Notes: generated by a model not told the origin, from the letters alone. A stretch of DNA of 39,880 nt from an uncultured beta proteobacterium (GCA_903870065.1 CAIQBN010000159.1:1-39880); one strand, 5' to 3'. Positions 27,264 through 36,454 are shown, numbered from the stretch's first letter. Translations and numbers: made by a program.

Positions 27264-27743
27264 TCAAGCTCGCGCGATGGTTTGCGTACGGCGTATCTTT
27301 TGCTGAAGCTGCAAGATACCGTAGATCAAAGCCTCTGCGGTTGGAGGACAACCCGGCACATACACATCCACAGGCACAATGCGATCACATCCACGAACGA
27401 CTGCATAACTATAGTGGTAATAGCCACCACCGTTAGCACAGGAACCCATGCTGATCACCCAGCGCGGCTCAGCCATTTGCTCATACACTTTGCGAAATGC
27501 TGGGGCCATTTTGTTTGTCAACGTGCCCGCAACGATCATCAAATCGGATTGCCGTGGACTCGGGCGGAAAACCTCTGCACCAAACCGACTGATGTCATAT
27601 CGCGCCGCAGCGGCATGCATCATTTCTACTGCGCAGCACGCCAGCCCAAAAGTCATGGGCCATACCGATCCGGTCTTGGCCCAATTCACGACAGAATCGT
27701 AGCTGGTAGTAACAAAGCCCTCTTTGAAAATGCCTTCAATCAT
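27264..27743 (-). CDS. nuoB: NADH-quinone oxidoreductase subunit B (cluster N2)
   Basis: The 159-residue product binds the terminal [4Fe-4S] cluster N2 through the tandem cysteines C36/C37 (LACCAVE), C102 (MGSCA) and C132 (VPGCPP). N2 reduces quinone at the interface with NuoD. The family-typical segment [18 protein letters not shown] is present. It lies 4 bp after nuoA. Confidence 0.98.
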   Translation of the reverse strand: MIEGIFKEGFVTTSYDSVVNWAKTGSVWPMTFGLACCAVEMMHAAAARYDISRFGAEVFRPSPRQSDLMIVAGTLTNKMAPAFRKVYEQMAEPRWVISMGSCANGGGYYHYSYAVVRGCDRIVPVDVYVPGCPPTAEALIYGILQLQQKIRRTQTIARA

Positions 27744-27747
27744 TGCA

Positions 27748-28107
27748 TTACTCCCAGTCCAGAGCGCCTTTTATCCACGCATACACAAACCCGATGGTCA
27801 GAATTGTCACGAATTCCAATCCAACCCAAAACCCAAACAGACCCAACTCCTTGAGCGAAACTGCCCACGGAAACAGTAACGCAGTCTCCAGATCAAACAA
27901 AATGAAGAGAATCGCAATGAGGTAGTACCGCACATCAAATTTCATGCGCGCATCGCCGAATGCCTCGAAACCGCATTCGTAGGGCGAATTTTTTGCCTGA
28001 CTTGGAAGGTTAGGGCCTAGAACGTACCCGATGATCTGGGGTGCAACCCCAGTCAAAATACCAACCAACATGAACAGAAGAACAGGAAGATACTGGTCAA
28101 GGCTCAT
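27748..28107 (-). CDS. nuoA: NADH-quinone oxidoreductase subunit A
   Basis: The 119-residue product has three spans with the conserved loop [14 protein letters not shown] (cysteine in the quinone-site region) and the helix [18 protein letters not shown]. It is the first gene of the nuo operon. The ATG at 28107 is 61 bp after the tRNA-Leu 3' end, with no terminator between them, so read-through from the upstream unit is possible. Confidence 0.97.
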   Translation of the reverse strand: MSLDQYLPVLLFMLVGILTGVAPQIIGYVLGPNLPSQAKNSPYECGFEAFGDARMKFDVRYYLIAILFILFDLETALLFPWAVSLKELGLFGFWVGLEFVTILTIGFVYAWIKGALDWE

Positions 28108-28168
28108 ATGGGTTCTCTAAATCCAATTACCTGCATCCCGCAAATAAACAGGGTATGCAATTTTCTTA

Positions 28169-28253
28169 TGGTGCCGTCGGCGAGACTCGAACTCGCACAG
28201 CTCTCGCCACTACCCCCTCAAGATAGCGTGTCTACCAATTTCACCACGACGGC
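28169..28253 (-). tRNA. tRNA-Leu (anticodon GAG)
   Basis: The minus strand folds as an 85-nt class II tRNA. The acceptor stem GCCGTCG (28253-28247... 5' end) pairs with CGACGGC, followed by A and an encoded CCA (28171-28169). The D-arm has TGGTAGACA. The anticodon stem-loop is CTATC-TTGAGGG-GGTAG with GAG at 28219-28217. A long variable arm and the T-loop GTTCGAGTC follow. It lies between secG and nuoA, and the 3' end is intact with no duplicated copy nearby, so there is no sign of an integrated element. Confidence 0.96.
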
Positions 28254-28329
28254 CGCTGTTTATGTCTGAATCGCATGAGGCACCCGAAGGCGATTTGCTT
28301 TTCAGTCAAGGCTAGAGTTTACCCTGAAT

Positions 28330-28353
28330 TTCCCCGTCATCCCGAAGGGGGAA
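28330..28353 (-). terminator. weak hairpin after secG
   Basis: TTCCCC (28330-28335) pairs with GGGGAA (28348-28353) around a 12-nt loop, 17 bp past the secG stop. No T-run follows on the minus strand, so it may be a leaky terminator or a 3'-end stabiliser ahead of the tRNA and nuo genes. Confidence 0.35.
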
Positions 28354-28370
28354 GGCAATTAATGCAGCGA

Positions 28371-28727
28371 TTATTTTGAAGGAATTTGCCCAACGCCTGA
28401 AGCTGCGACAGCAGGCGCTGGCGCCGCTTCCGTGACTGTCGGAGCGACTACCGCGGCACCTTCGAGCACGCTACCCGCGCTTGGTGAGCGCAGATTACCA
28501 AAGTAGGCAAGTGCGAGCGTACAAACAAAAAATACCGTCGCCAATACGGCGGTCGTGCGCGATAGAAAATTCGCGCTTCCACTGGCACCAAAAAGACTGC
28601 CGGAACCACCACTACCGAAGGCGGCACCCATGTCCGCACCCTTACCGTGCTGCACCAGAATCAAACCAATCATGGCCAGTGCAGACAGCATCTGGACTGT
28701 CAAAACAATCGTCAAAACAATATTCAT
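28371..28727 (-). CDS. secG: Preprotein translocase subunit SecG
   Basis: From ATG 28727 (GGAG upstream) the product is 118 residues. Two transmembrane spans (about 3-22 and 53-72) flank the conserved segment QHGKGADMGAAFGSGGSGSL. SecG is a small subunit of the SecYEG channel that helps protein export. The C-terminal alanine/valine-rich tail is variable in the family. The open frame upstream of 28727 overlaps tpiA in another frame and was not used. It follows tpiA by 43 bp. Confidence 0.95.
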   Translation of the reverse strand: MNIVLTIVLTVQMLSALAMIGLILVQHGKGADMGAAFGSGGSGSLFGASGSANFLSRTTAVLATVFFVCTLALAYFGNLRSPSAGSVLEGAAVVAPTVTEAAPAPAVAASGVGQIPSK

Positions 28728-28770
28728 TCTCAACTCCAAATAGGAAAACTCGCGACCAGTCCGCACATCG

Positions 28771-29514
28771 TTATTGGGCGGCTGCAACAATTGATAAAAA
28801 GTCTGGCACCTTAAGAGATGCTCCACCGACCAGACCACCGTCAATATCCGACTGGGACAGCAACGTTGCGGCATTGGCAGCATTCATGCTGCCGCCATAC
28901 AAAATAAACATACGATCGGCCTGCTCGGTAGCTGCGCGCAATTGCCCTCGCAACACAGCATGAACCTGCTGAGCCTCTTCTGGTGTTGCCGTCTTGCCGG
29001 TGCCAATCGCCCATACAGGCTCATAAGCCACGATGAGTTCACTAATGCAATGGCCGTTTGTATGAATTACGGCGGCCAGTTGGCGCTTGACAACCTCTTC
29101 CGTCCGGCCTGCCTCTCGCTCCTCCAGAGTTTCACCCACACATACGATGGGCGTAATGCCGCTGGCCAAAGCACGCTGCGCCTTGACGGCCACAGTTGAG
29201 TCCGTTTCTCCATGGTATTGACGGCGTTCTGAATGACCCACCAAGCAATAACGCGTACCAAAGTCTCTCAGCATCGCTGCAGAAACTTCGCCGGTATAGG
29301 CTCCCGACTCGTGCTGTGACACATCCTGCGCGCCCAATTCAATTGCCGTTCCTGTCACCAGGCGCTGTACCTGTTGCAGGTATGGCGCGGGTACGCACAC
29401 TGCAACCCGGCAATTCGTATTGACCATGCCGGCGATCAATGCCGTCACCAATGCTTCGTTCGCGGCGAGCGAACCATTCATTTTCCAATTACCTGCAATC
29501 AGCTTTTTTTTCAT
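28771..29514 (-). CDS. tpiA: Triosephosphate isomerase
   Basis: The 247-residue TIM-barrel enzyme interconverts dihydroxyacetone phosphate and glyceraldehyde 3-phosphate. Catalytic residues are visible: N9 and K11 (GNWKMNG), H94 (VGHSERR) and E165 ([11 protein letters not shown]). The phosphate loop and C-terminal [19 protein letters not shown] are intact. The ATG at 29514 (GGAG 7 bases upstream) overlaps the stop of the quinone oxidoreductase gene by 4 nt; a TTG at 29526 is a less likely start. Confidence 0.97.
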   Translation of the reverse strand: MKKKLIAGNWKMNGSLAANEALVTALIAGMVNTNCRVAVCVPAPYLQQVQRLVTGTAIELGAQDVSQHESGAYTGEVSAAMLRDFGTRYCLVGHSERRQYHGETDSTVAVKAQRALASGITPIVCVGETLEEREAGRTEEVVKRQLAAVIHTNGHCISELIVAYEPVWAIGTGKTATPEEAQQVHAVLRGQLRAATEQADRMFILYGGSMNAANAATLLSQSDIDGGLVGGASLKVPDFLSIVAAAQ

Positions 29515-30542
29515 GCTGCACTCCAAGTCAAAACAATTTTTCCGACATGCATATTCGACTCCATTAGGGTATGTGCCCGTGCGGCCCCGCTACCCCCAAC
29601 CTGTCCCACATCAACTGCTGCAAATACGCTGTGCACAACAGGCCTGATCTGCCGTGTTTCAAGTAGCGGCCAGACGTGCTGTATACAGGATTTCGCGATT
29701 GCCTCTTTAAACGCGACCGGCCGTGCGCGCAAAGTAGATCCGGTAATGGTCAGTCGCTTGCGCAAAATCAGCCCTGCGTCCATCTCACTTTTTACACCGC
29801 CCTGAACAGCGATGATGACAAGCCGTCCATCCTCAGCCAGGCATTTCACTTCTTTTCTGACATAGTCACCAGCCACCATATCCAAAATAACATCGACACC
29901 GCGCCCATCTGTCAGGCGCAGAACCTCAGTTTCAAAATCGTGCAATTTGTAATTGATGGCGTGGTCGGCACCCAAACCAATACACGCGTCGCACTTCTCA
30001 TCGCTACCAGCAGTTGCGATCACGTGTGCACCGCGGGCCTTGGCCATTTGTATGGCAGTGACACCAATGCCGCTGCTTCCACCTTGCACCAATAACGTTT
30101 CGCCTCTAACCAGCGCACCACGCTCAAAAACATTACTCCATACCGTAAAAACAGTCTCCGGCAGTGACGCCGCCTCCACATCGGTTAAGCCTCCGGGAAT
30201 CGGAAGACATTGCCCGACCGGCGCAACACAATACTCTGCATAGCCTCCACCGGAGACCAATGCACACACGCGGTCACCCAATTGCAGGCCTGCCGACGAC
30301 ATCGCATCTGCATCACCTCCGGCCACATAGCCTGCGATTTCCAAACCGGGAATGTCTGATGCGCCCGGAGGTGGCGGGTACTTGCCAGCACGCTGCAACA
30401 CATCCGGACGATTGACACCACTGGCGGTCACGCGCACCAGTACCTCACCTTGCCCAACAACGGGGGTCGGTCGATCGGCCAGGTGCAAAACATCTGGACC
30501 TCCGACGGAAGCAATTTCAACAACTTTCATGGTCAGAAACAT
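29511..30542 (-). CDS. NAD(P)H-dependent quinone oxidoreductase (zinc-free MDR family)
   Basis: The 343-residue product belongs to the medium-chain dehydrogenase/reductase superfamily, quinone oxidoreductase branch: an N-terminal catalytic fold ([20 protein letters not shown], no zinc-binding cysteine set) and a Rossmann domain with [21 protein letters not shown]. Such enzymes reduce quinones or enones with NADPH, close to human TP53I3 (PIG3). The start at ATG 30542 is preferred to 30530 because it has a GAGGG site seven bases upstream, although that site lies in a hairpin. It is coupled to tpiA by a 4-nt overlap. Confidence 0.9.
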   Translation of the reverse strand: MFLTMKVVEIASVGGPDVLHLADRPTPVVGQGEVLVRVTASGVNRPDVLQRAGKYPPPPGASDIPGLEIAGYVAGGDADAMSSAGLQLGDRVCALVSGGGYAEYCVAPVGQCLPIPGGLTDVEAASLPETVFTVWSNVFERGALVRGETLLVQGGSSGIGVTAIQMAKARGAHVIATAGSDEKCDACIGLGADHAINYKLHDFETEVLRLTDGRGVDVILDMVAGDYVRKEVKCLAEDGRLVIIAVQGGVKSEMDAGLILRKRLTITGSTLRARPVAFKEAIAKSCIQHVWPLLETRQIRPVVHSVFAAVDVGQVGGSGAARAHTLMESNMHVGKIVLTWSAA

Positions 30543-30549
30543 CTTAAGC

Positions 30550-30570
30550 CCTCGCCAATATTAGGCGAGG
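30550..30570 (-). other. hairpin enclosing the ribosome binding site of the quinone oxidoreductase gene
   Basis: CCTCGCC and GGCGAGG form a perfect 7-bp stem with a 7-nt A/T loop. On the minus-strand mRNA the 3' arm contains GCGAGGG, the only plausible ribosome binding site for the ATG at 30542. No T-run follows, so it is not a terminator of pnp in the usual sense. Confidence 0.6.
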
Positions 30571-30597
30571 CGCTACGGTTCTAATAGCAAACCCTCC

Positions 30598-32718
30598 TTA
30601 AGCCTGCTCGTTGCTGCCTTGGGTCGGACGGTCCAATAGTGCCTTCATGGACAGTTTGATCCGACCCTTTTCATCAGTTTCCAAAACCTTGACCTTAACT
30701 ATTTGACCTTCAGACAAATAGTCAGTTACTTTTTCGACCCGCTCATGGGCGATCTGACTGATGTGCAGCAACCCATCCTTGCCCGGCAAGAGGTTTACAA
30801 GCGCACCGAAGTCCAGCAACTTAGTGATCGGGCCTTCGTATACCTTTCCGATTTCCACTTCAGCGGTGATCTGCTCAATGCGGCGCTTGGCTTCTTCAGC
30901 CTTTGCAGGGTCGGCAGAAGCGATCGTGATGGTTCCGTCCTCGTCAATGTTGATCTGTGTACCGGTTTCTTCAGTCAATGCACGAATAACCGCACCACCC
31001 TTACCGATCACATTGTGGATTTTTTCCGGATTGATCTTCATCGTGAACAAGCGCGGCGCGAAATTGGACACATCGGTCTTGGCTTCGGACATGGCTTCTT
31101 GCATCTTGCCCAGAATATGCATGCGTGCTTCCTTGGCCTGAGCCAGCGCCACCTGCATGATTTCTTTGGTGATGCCCTGAATTTTGATATCCATTTGAAG
31201 CGCGGTAATGCCATTGGTGGTACCCGCAACTTTGAAGTCCATGTCGCCCAAGTGATCTTCGTCACCCAGGATGTCGGTCAATACCGCAAAACGGTTTTCC
31301 TCTTTGATCAGACCCATCGCGATACCAGCCACATGCGCTTTCATTGGGACGCCAGCATCCATCAGCGAAAGGCAGCCACCGCAGACCGATGCCATCGATG
31401 ACGAACCATTGGACTCGGTGATTTCCGACACAACACGCATGGTGTACGGGAAATCTTCCTTGTTCGGAAGGCATGCCACCAAAGCCCGTTTAGCCAAACG
31501 ACCGTGACCAATTTCACGCCGCTTGGGAGTACCCACGCGACCGGTTTCCCCGGTTGCGAAGGGAGGCATGTTGTAGTGCAGCATGAAGCGGTCTTCGTAG
31601 TCGCCGCTCAAGGCATCAATACGCTGTGCGTCGCGCTCGGTACCGAGCGTGGTGACGACCAGCGCCTGGGTTTCACCACGGGTGAACAGGGCCGAACCGT
31701 GGGTACGCGGCAGCACCCCGTTACGGATCTCGATCGCGCGCACGGTGCGTGTGTCGCGCCCGTCAATGCGGGGCTCACCCGCGAGAATTTGGCCACGAAC
31801 GATCTTGGCTTCAATTTCAAACAAAAGTCCCTCAATAGCCACGCTGTCAAATGCTGCGCCATCTGCCTTGAGTGCAGCCATGACTTCAGAGTAGGCAGCG
31901 CGGCAAGCCTGTGTACGCGCTTGCTTATTGCGTATTTGATATGCGGCAACCAGCTTGTCTTTGGCCAGGCCGTCGATCTTGGCGATCAGCACCTCATCCT
32001 TGGCGGGCGCCTTCCAATCCCATACAGGCTTGCCTGCATCGCGCACGAGTTCATGAATGGCGTTGATTGCGATATTGCCTTGCTCATGGCCAAACACCAC
32101 CGCGCCCAGCATAATTTCTTCGGACAGTTGTTGGGCCTCTGATTCGACCATCAGCACAGCGGATTCGGTGCCAGCAACGACCAGATCAAGGATCGAGTCT
32201 TTACGTTGGGTTTGGCCGGGGTTCAACACGTATTCACCGTTGACATAACCCACGCGAGCGGCACCAATCGGGCCATTGAATGGTACGCCGCTGATGGATA
32301 ACGCAGCGCTAACCGCGATCAGGGAAGCAATGTCTGCATCCACTTCGGGGTTCAACGACACGGTGTGCACAACCACGTGCACTTCGTTGAAAAAGCCTTC
32401 AGGGAACAGCGGGCGAATGGGGCGGTCGATCAGGCGGCTGGTCAGCGTCTCGAATTCGCTGGGGCGGCCTTCGCGTTTGAAGAAGCTGCCGGGGATCTTG
32501 CCTGCGGCATACGCTTTTTCCAGGTAGTCAACGGTCAGTGGGAAGAAGTCTTGGCCGGCTTTGCCTTCAGTCTTGGCAACGACGGTGGCAAGTACCACAG
32601 TGCCGTCCATGTCCAGCAGCACGGCCCCGGTGGATTGGCGTGCGATTTCGCCAGTTTCCATAGTGACGGTGTGCTGACCCCATTGGAAAGTCTTGGTAAC
32701 TTTGTTGAAAATGCTCAT
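30598..32718 (-). CDS. pnp: Polyribonucleotide nucleotidyltransferase (PNPase)
   Basis: The 706-residue 3'-5' phosphorolytic exoribonuclease has two RNase PH domains joined by a helical domain, then a KH domain (about 555-615, with [17 protein letters not shown]) and an S1 domain (about 620-695, with [15 protein letters not shown]). The catalytic second RNase PH core [19 protein letters not shown] is intact. The start was set at ATG 32718 (GGAG at 11-8 bases upstream), which matches the family N-terminus ([14 protein letters not shown]); the longer open frame is leader sequence. It follows rpsO, as in most proteobacteria, and is probably autoregulated through its leader. Confidence 0.98.
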   Translation of the reverse strand: MSIFNKVTKTFQWGQHTVTMETGEIARQSTGAVLLDMDGTVVLATVVAKTEGKAGQDFFPLTVDYLEKAYAAGKIPGSFFKREGRPSEFETLTSRLIDRPIRPLFPEGFFNEVHVVVHTVSLNPEVDADIASLIAVSAALSISGVPFNGPIGAARVGYVNGEYVLNPGQTQRKDSILDLVVAGTESAVLMVESEAQQLSEEIMLGAVVFGHEQGNIAINAIHELVRDAGKPVWDWKAPAKDEVLIAKIDGLAKDKLVAAYQIRNKQARTQACRAAYSEVMAALKADGAAFDSVAIEGLLFEIEAKIVRGQILAGEPRIDGRDTRTVRAIEIRNGVLPRTHGSALFTRGETQALVVTTLGTERDAQRIDALSGDYEDRFMLHYNMPPFATGETGRVGTPKRREIGHGRLAKRALVACLPNKEDFPYTMRVVSEITESNGSSSMASVCGGCLSLMDAGVPMKAHVAGIAMGLIKEENRFAVLTDILGDEDHLGDMDFKVAGTTNGITALQMDIKIQGITKEIMQVALAQAKEARMHILGKMQEAMSEAKTDVSNFAPRLFTMKINPEKIHNVIGKGGAVIRALTEETGTQINIDEDGTITIASADPAKAEEAKRRIEQITAEVEIGKVYEGPITKLLDFGALVNLLPGKDGLLHISQIAHERVEKVTDYLSEGQIVKVKVLETDEKGRIKLSMKALLDRPTQGSNEQA

Positions 32719-32750
32719 TGTTTTATCTCCTGATAGTGCGGAAATCCGCT

Positions 32751-32857
32751 GGCAGGTAAAGGCCACCTGCCAAGCCCGGAGGCAACAACGCAGAACACGA
32801 TGCCATTCCACAGAAACTCGAACTCAGGCTCCAATGAACCCGCAGTCTCTGTGGAAT
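32751..32857 (-). promoter_or_regulatory. structured pnp leader with two stem-loops
   Basis: In the 229-nt rpsO-pnp spacer, GGCAGGT (32751-32757) pairs with ACCTGCC (32765-32771), and ATTCCACAGA (32805-32814) pairs perfectly with TCTGTGGAAT (32848-32857). In E. coli a double-stranded pnp leader is cut by RNase III and the product is degraded by PNPase to give autoregulation; these stems are in the right place for a similar mechanism. The stems are seen; the mechanism is inference. Confidence 0.55.
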
Positions 32858-32894
32858 GACACAGCTTCGCTCTGTTCTTGCCATCTCCGAAGTA

Positions 32895-32928
32895 AAAAAC
32901 GCCTGAGCTAGTGAACTAACTCAGGCGT
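32895..32928 (-). terminator. intrinsic terminator / attenuator after rpsO
   Basis: ACGCCTGAG (32899-32907) pairs with CTCAGGCGT (32920-32928), extended by TAGT/ACTA inside. On the minus strand this is followed by a run of T residues (32899-32894). It lies 20 bp past the rpsO stop and would end most rpsO transcripts before pnp. Confidence 0.88.
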
Positions 32929-32947
32929 CCATCGTTCAGTGCAGCAG

Positions 32948-33214
32948 TTATTTGCGCAAGCCCAATTTGGCGATCAGCGCAACATAACGATCGTGGTCTA
33001 CACGATTCAAGTAGGCTAACAGACTCTTGCGGGTGTTCACCATGCGAACCAAACCACGACGACCATGGTGGTCTTTAGCGTGTGTCTTGAAGTGGGGCAT
33101 GAGTTCATTGATGCGAGCGGTCAGCAATGCAACCTGCACTTCTGGACTACCGGTATCGGATGGGCTGCGAGCGTTGTCCTTGACAACAGCGGCTTTAATG
33201 CTGGATGCAATCAT
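32948..33214 (-). CDS. rpsO: 30S ribosomal protein S15
   Basis: The 88-residue product shows the S15 signature: [40 protein letters not shown] and RRKLLAYL-like [12 protein letters not shown]15 binds 16S rRNA early in small-subunit assembly. AGGAAATTGAA precedes the ATG at 33214. The conserved neighbour is pnp. Autoregulation by binding to its own leader is known in E. coli but no pseudoknot was worked out here. Confidence 0.98.
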   Translation of the reverse strand: MIASSIKAAVVKDNARSPSDTGSPEVQVALLTARINELMPHFKTHAKDHHGRRGLVRMVNTRKSLLAYLNRVDHDRYVALIAKLGLRK

Positions 33215-33330
33215 TTCAATTTCCTGTCATGTTCCGGGTACTAGCCCTAAAGGCCGCCCCTGGTTTTTCAACTTGCGCCCGCGGCTGGAACTGCTGAGGA
33301 CGTGCGCCGTGCCGAATGCACAGCCTGTCG

Positions 33331-33336
33331 ATTATA
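33331..33336 (-). promoter_or_regulatory. -10 element of the rpsO promoter
   Basis: A perfect TATAAT is present on the minus strand about 117 bp before the rpsO start, giving a leader of roughly 110 nt. The -35 region is poor (no hexamer with more than three matches at 16-19 bp spacing), so the assignment rests on the -10 alone. Confidence 0.5.
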
Positions 33337-33406
33337 GCGCGAGACGGAAACTCCAGCTAAATCAGGCTACCAGTCGTAGCTGACCTCTATTGCTATGGGC
33401 GCGCGT

Positions 33407-34726
33407 TCATGGCCTTTGCATTTTGCATGTAGTGGGCAATTCAGCCGCGCGACGCTCAATGGTCTTGATGACCCGAAATCCGTAACCCGACCCTTCAACA
33501 TCAAATTTCACGCCCGGCGAACCCAGCCTGTCCATGACTCCAACGACCAGTGGTTGCTGAAACTGATGGTCCGCGGCGCGCATATGGCCCGACTGGCCGC
33601 CAAAATCGACAACAGCCTGCTCCAACCGAGCCGCAACTGAACCAATATCAAACCCACCGCCCGCGCCGCCCACTACGCCCTTTTGCACGTCGACCTCAAG
33701 CGCATTCGCAAGCGTTTCAATCATCAACTGCATGCGCATATGGACATAGTCATCTGCAGGCAATGGATAACGACTGCGAAAACTCCGATAAAACGCCTCT
33801 GCTGCTGCCGATTGCACATTGGGCAACCAATCTGCCACCGCCACTACCTTGCCGATACCAGCCTCTCCGATGGCGGCGGGGGCACCCAATGCGTTTCCGT
33901 AAAACGTATAAAACTTGCCATCAAAGCCCACTTCTTTCGCAGCCTTGATGAGCAAAGTAAGGTCATTGCCCCAATTCCCGGTAATGACGGCCTGCGCCCC
34001 ACTTGCTTTGATTTTGGCGACATAGGGCAAAAAATCCTTCACCCGTGCCATCGGGTGCAGTTCTTCACCAACAATTTGCACATCCGGGCGCTGGACCGAC
34101 AATTGACGCCGTGCCTCGCGTAAAACAGCTTGACCAAAACTGTAATCCTGCCCGATCAAGTAAACCCCTTTGAGCCCCTTGTCGTCCCTGATCACGCTCA
34201 TCAGCGCCGCCATCCGCATGTCGGCATGCGCATCAAATCGAAAGTGCCAGTAGCTGCACTTTTCATTGGTCAAAGCCGGATCCACCGCCGAGTAATTCAA
34301 AAACAGCACCCGCCGACCCGGATCGCGCTCATTGTGCTTGTTAATCGCGTCAATCAGGGCCGCTGCGTTGGCTGACGAATTACCTTGCAAAACAATGCGT
34401 GCTCCGTTGTCCACAGCGGAGCGCAAGGCTGACAACGCCTCTTCGTTTTGGCCCTTGCTGTCATATCTTTCAAGGACCAAAGTCAGATGGACTCTTGTGG
34501 CGGACGAGTGCTTCACGGTACCCCGTGCATTGACCCGCTCGACGGCCCAAACCAAATTTCGATAAACCGCCTCACCAGCATTGCCATTAGGTCCGCTCAA
34601 ACCTTCAATTACCGCCAGCTTAACTTGCGTTTGGGTCGTTTGTGCATGGGTTGTGCCAAGCGCAAAAGCGGACCAACATAGCGCCAGCAACCAGGTTTTC
34701 AATACCCCACGATCAACAATAAACAT
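33407..34726 (-). CDS. Periplasmic substrate-binding protein, branched-chain amino acid / Peripla_BP_6 type
   Basis: From ATG 34726 the product is 439 residues with a Sec signal of about 29 residues (WLLALCWSAFALGTTHAQ). The mature protein shows the two-lobed type I periplasmic binding fold: KLAVIEGLSGPNG at the start, LQGNSSANAAALIDAINKHN, GVYLIGQDYSFGQAVLREAR, and GAQAVITGNWGNDLTLLIKA. It resembles receptors for leucine-type, amide or aromatic ligands of ABC importers. No permease or ATPase gene is nearby, so it is an orphan receptor. Longer starts (34774, 34834) would bury the signal peptide. Confidence 0.85.
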   Translation of the reverse strand: MFIVDRGVLKTWLLALCWSAFALGTTHAQTTQTQVKLAVIEGLSGPNGNAGEAVYRNLVWAVERVNARGTVKHSSATRVHLTLVLERYDSKGQNEEALSALRSAVDNGARIVLQGNSSANAAALIDAINKHNERDPGRRVLFLNYSAVDPALTNEKCSYWHFRFDAHADMRMAALMSVIRDDKGLKGVYLIGQDYSFGQAVLREARRQLSVQRPDVQIVGEELHPMARVKDFLPYVAKIKASGAQAVITGNWGNDLTLLIKAAKEVGFDGKFYTFYGNALGAPAAIGEAGIGKVVAVADWLPNVQSAAAEAFYRSFRSRYPLPADDYVHMRMQLMIETLANALEVDVQKGVVGGAGGGFDIGSVAARLEQAVVDFGGQSGHMRAADHQFQQPLVVGVMDRLGSPGVKFDVEGSGYGFRVIKTIERRAAELPTTCKMQRP

Positions 34727-34774
34727 CTGAAACTTTTCTTGAATTCGGCTTGAGCAGTCGCAGCTTGGATGCAT

Positions 34775-34820
34775 GCGGCGCTCACGGTGAGAGCCGCGCA
34801 GTGTACTAGGAGTTCTCATC
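34775..34820 (+). promoter_or_regulatory. foldable 5' leader of the hsp20 gene, possible RNA thermometer
   Basis: GCGGC (34775-34779) pairs with GCCGC (34793-34797), with CTCA/TGAG inside, forming a strong hairpin. A competing helix pairs 34786-34794 with 34812-34820 (nine pairs including two G-U), which would cover the spacer and last base of the AGGAG site (34808-34812). The two folds exclude each other. Temperature sensing is inference. Confidence 0.35.
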
Positions 34821-35201
34821 ATGTTTTTTGCCACTCAAAACCAACCGCAACTGCGCCGCCACATATATGCAAATGCTGGACGCACGCTGGAGCGCTTCAT
34901 GGAGGATGCGCTGCGCGCAACCAGCAACAAACCTTGCGCCTATACGCAAGACGAGACGGCTTTCACCCTCACTCTGGATGTACCGGGCATCACCAAAGAA
35001 CAATTATCCATTGCGATTGAAGGTGCGTTGGTGCGTATTTCCAGTCGAGAAGGAGCGACCCGCCGTTATGGCGCGGCCTATGAATTGCCTCAGGACATCG
35101 ACGCTGCGATGAGTGAAGCCAAACTGGAAAATGGCGTATTGACGCTCAAGCTCGTCAAGAGGTTGCCTGTCAGCAATGCAACGGAACTCACAATCCAATA
35201 A
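34821..35201 (+). CDS. Small heat-shock protein, Hsp20/alpha-crystallin family
   Basis: The 126-residue product has a short N-terminal arm, an alpha-crystallin domain (about 36-118) starting at the usual YTQDETAFTLTLDVPGITKE segment, and the family signature LENGVLTLKLVKR near 107-119. The C-terminal ELTIQ may act as the I/V-x-I/V anchor. Such proteins hold unfolding proteins as oligomers in the cytoplasm. AGGAG at 34808-34812 gives the start at 34821. It is divergent from the substrate-binding protein gene. Confidence 0.9.
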   Translation: MFFATQNQPQLRRHIYANAGRTLERFMEDALRATSNKPCAYTQDETAFTLTLDVPGITKEQLSIAIEGALVRISSREGATRRYGAAYELPQDIDAAMSEAKLENGVLTLKLVKRLPVSNATELTIQ

Positions 35202-35224
35202 CCAATCACTTTGACTCGGTTTTT

Positions 35225-35254
35225 GGCGGCAGGACAACTCTCAAGACTGCCGCC
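35225..35254. terminator. hairpin between the convergent hsp20 and tsaD stops
   Basis: GGCGGCAG (35225-35232) pairs perfectly with CTGCCGCC (35247-35254) around a 14-nt loop in the 54-bp gap between the two stops. No T-run follows in either direction, so it is a terminator-like or 3'-end-protecting structure for both genes. Confidence 0.5.
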
Positions 35255-35255
35255 A

Positions 35256-36368
35256 CTAAGAGTCAATGCTGTCCAGTGGCCAGCGTGGTTTGACATCAAA
35301 AGCATAGCTGCTGGACGCTTCTTGTCGGCCGTTTTGCATACGCATCGCAGCGGCCATGGCGATCATTGCGCCGTTGTCGGTGCACAGATGCAACTCGGGA
35401 TAGTGGACCCGCACACCGCGCTTCAAGCAGGCCGCGTCGAGTTGCATGCGCAGGGCTCGGTTGGCACCCACACCTCCCGCAACAACCAGACGCAGCAAAC
35501 CCGTTTGCCGCAGGGCAAGCAGGGATTTTTTTACCAACACATCCACGATGGCAGCCTGCGCAGAGGCTGCCAAGTCGCATCGCTGCGACCATGGTAATTT
35601 ATCGAACCCGACTGTGCTTGCGCCAGTAGGCTGGCCCGCCGGGGCCAATTCACCCGTCCGGCTTGACTGGCCAGCAGCAATCATCCTTTGAGCCTGTACC
35701 AAGACTGCCGTCTTCAGACCAGCAAAGGAAAAATCCAAATTGCCGCTTTTGAGCAGGGGGCGCGGTAGAGCGTAGGCAGCCGGCTTACCCTCCGCAGCCA
35801 ATTTCGCCAACGCAGGGCCTCCTGGGTAACCCAATCCCATTAACTTGGCCGATTTATCAAAGGCCTCTCCAGCAGCGTCGTCAATCGTTTCACCGAGCAT
35901 GGCATATCGACCAACGCCGTCAACGCGCATCAACTGGGTATGCCCGCCCGAAACTAACAATGCAACAAACGGAAATTCAGGTGGGTCGGCACTTAAAAAT
36001 GGCGACAACAAATGCCCCTCCAAGTGATGCACTCCCAGAACGGGCTTACCCAAAGCCGCACCCAGTGCACAGGCGACTCCGGCACCAACCAGCAAAGCCC
36101 CTGCTAAACCTGGACCGCGCGTGTACGCAACAACATCTACCTGAGACAAAGACCGGGCGCCAGCACCCAATACGTCCCGCGTCAAGGGCAAAACCCGGCG
36201 AATGTGGTCGCGACTGGCCAATTCGGGCACAACGCCGCCAAACGCCTGGTGCATCTCAATCTGGCTGTAAAGCGCATGCGACAGCAATTCAGGCAATGCG
36301 CTCCCTTCCCAATGAACCAGCGCCACACCTGTTTCGTCGCAGGATGACTCAATACCCAAAACCAACAT
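35256..36368 (-). CDS. tsaD: tRNA N6-adenosine threonylcarbamoyltransferase TsaD
   Basis: The 370-residue product begins [18 protein letters not shown], the ASKHA nucleotide-binding signature of the family. Metal-binding histidines H115 and H119 (HLEGH context) and the SGGHTQL motif (140-146) are intact. TsaD transfers the threonylcarbamoyl group to A37 of tRNAs that read ANN codons, together with TsaB and TsaE, which are not in the window. Length is slightly above the usual 340 because of an insert rich in G, A and S near 235-250. Confidence 0.97.
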   Translation of the reverse strand: MLVLGIESSCDETGVALVHWEGSALPELLSHALYSQIEMHQAFGGVVPELASRDHIRRVLPLTRDVLGAGARSLSQVDVVAYTRGPGLAGALLVGAGVACALGAALGKPVLGVHHLEGHLLSPFLSADPPEFPFVALLVSGGHTQLMRVDGVGRYAMLGETIDDAAGEAFDKSAKLMGLGYPGGPALAKLAAEGKPAAYALPRPLLKSGNLDFSFAGLKTAVLVQAQRMIAAGQSSRTGELAPAGQPTGASTVGFDKLPWSQRCDLAASAQAAIVDVLVKKSLLALRQTGLLRLVVAGGVGANRALRMQLDAACLKRGVRVHYPELHLCTDNGAMIAMAAAMRMQNGRQEASSSYAFDVKPRWPLDSIDS

Positions 36369-36454
36369 GGTTTGCCCTCAAGAAACGGCGAGTTTAGAGG
36401 AAGTGGCGTCTGCGTTGGGCACAATTGACAAGCGTTCCACCGATTCATTTAATC

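Noticed and set aside
28169..28253. tRNA-Leu as an attachment site of an integrated element
   Set aside because: No integrase and no repeated tRNA 3' end were seen nearby, and the neighbours are the usual housekeeping genes.
34745..34775. Sigma-32 promoter before hsp20 (CTTGAG at 34749)
   Set aside because: The -35-like part is partial and no CCCCAT-like -10 lies at the right distance.
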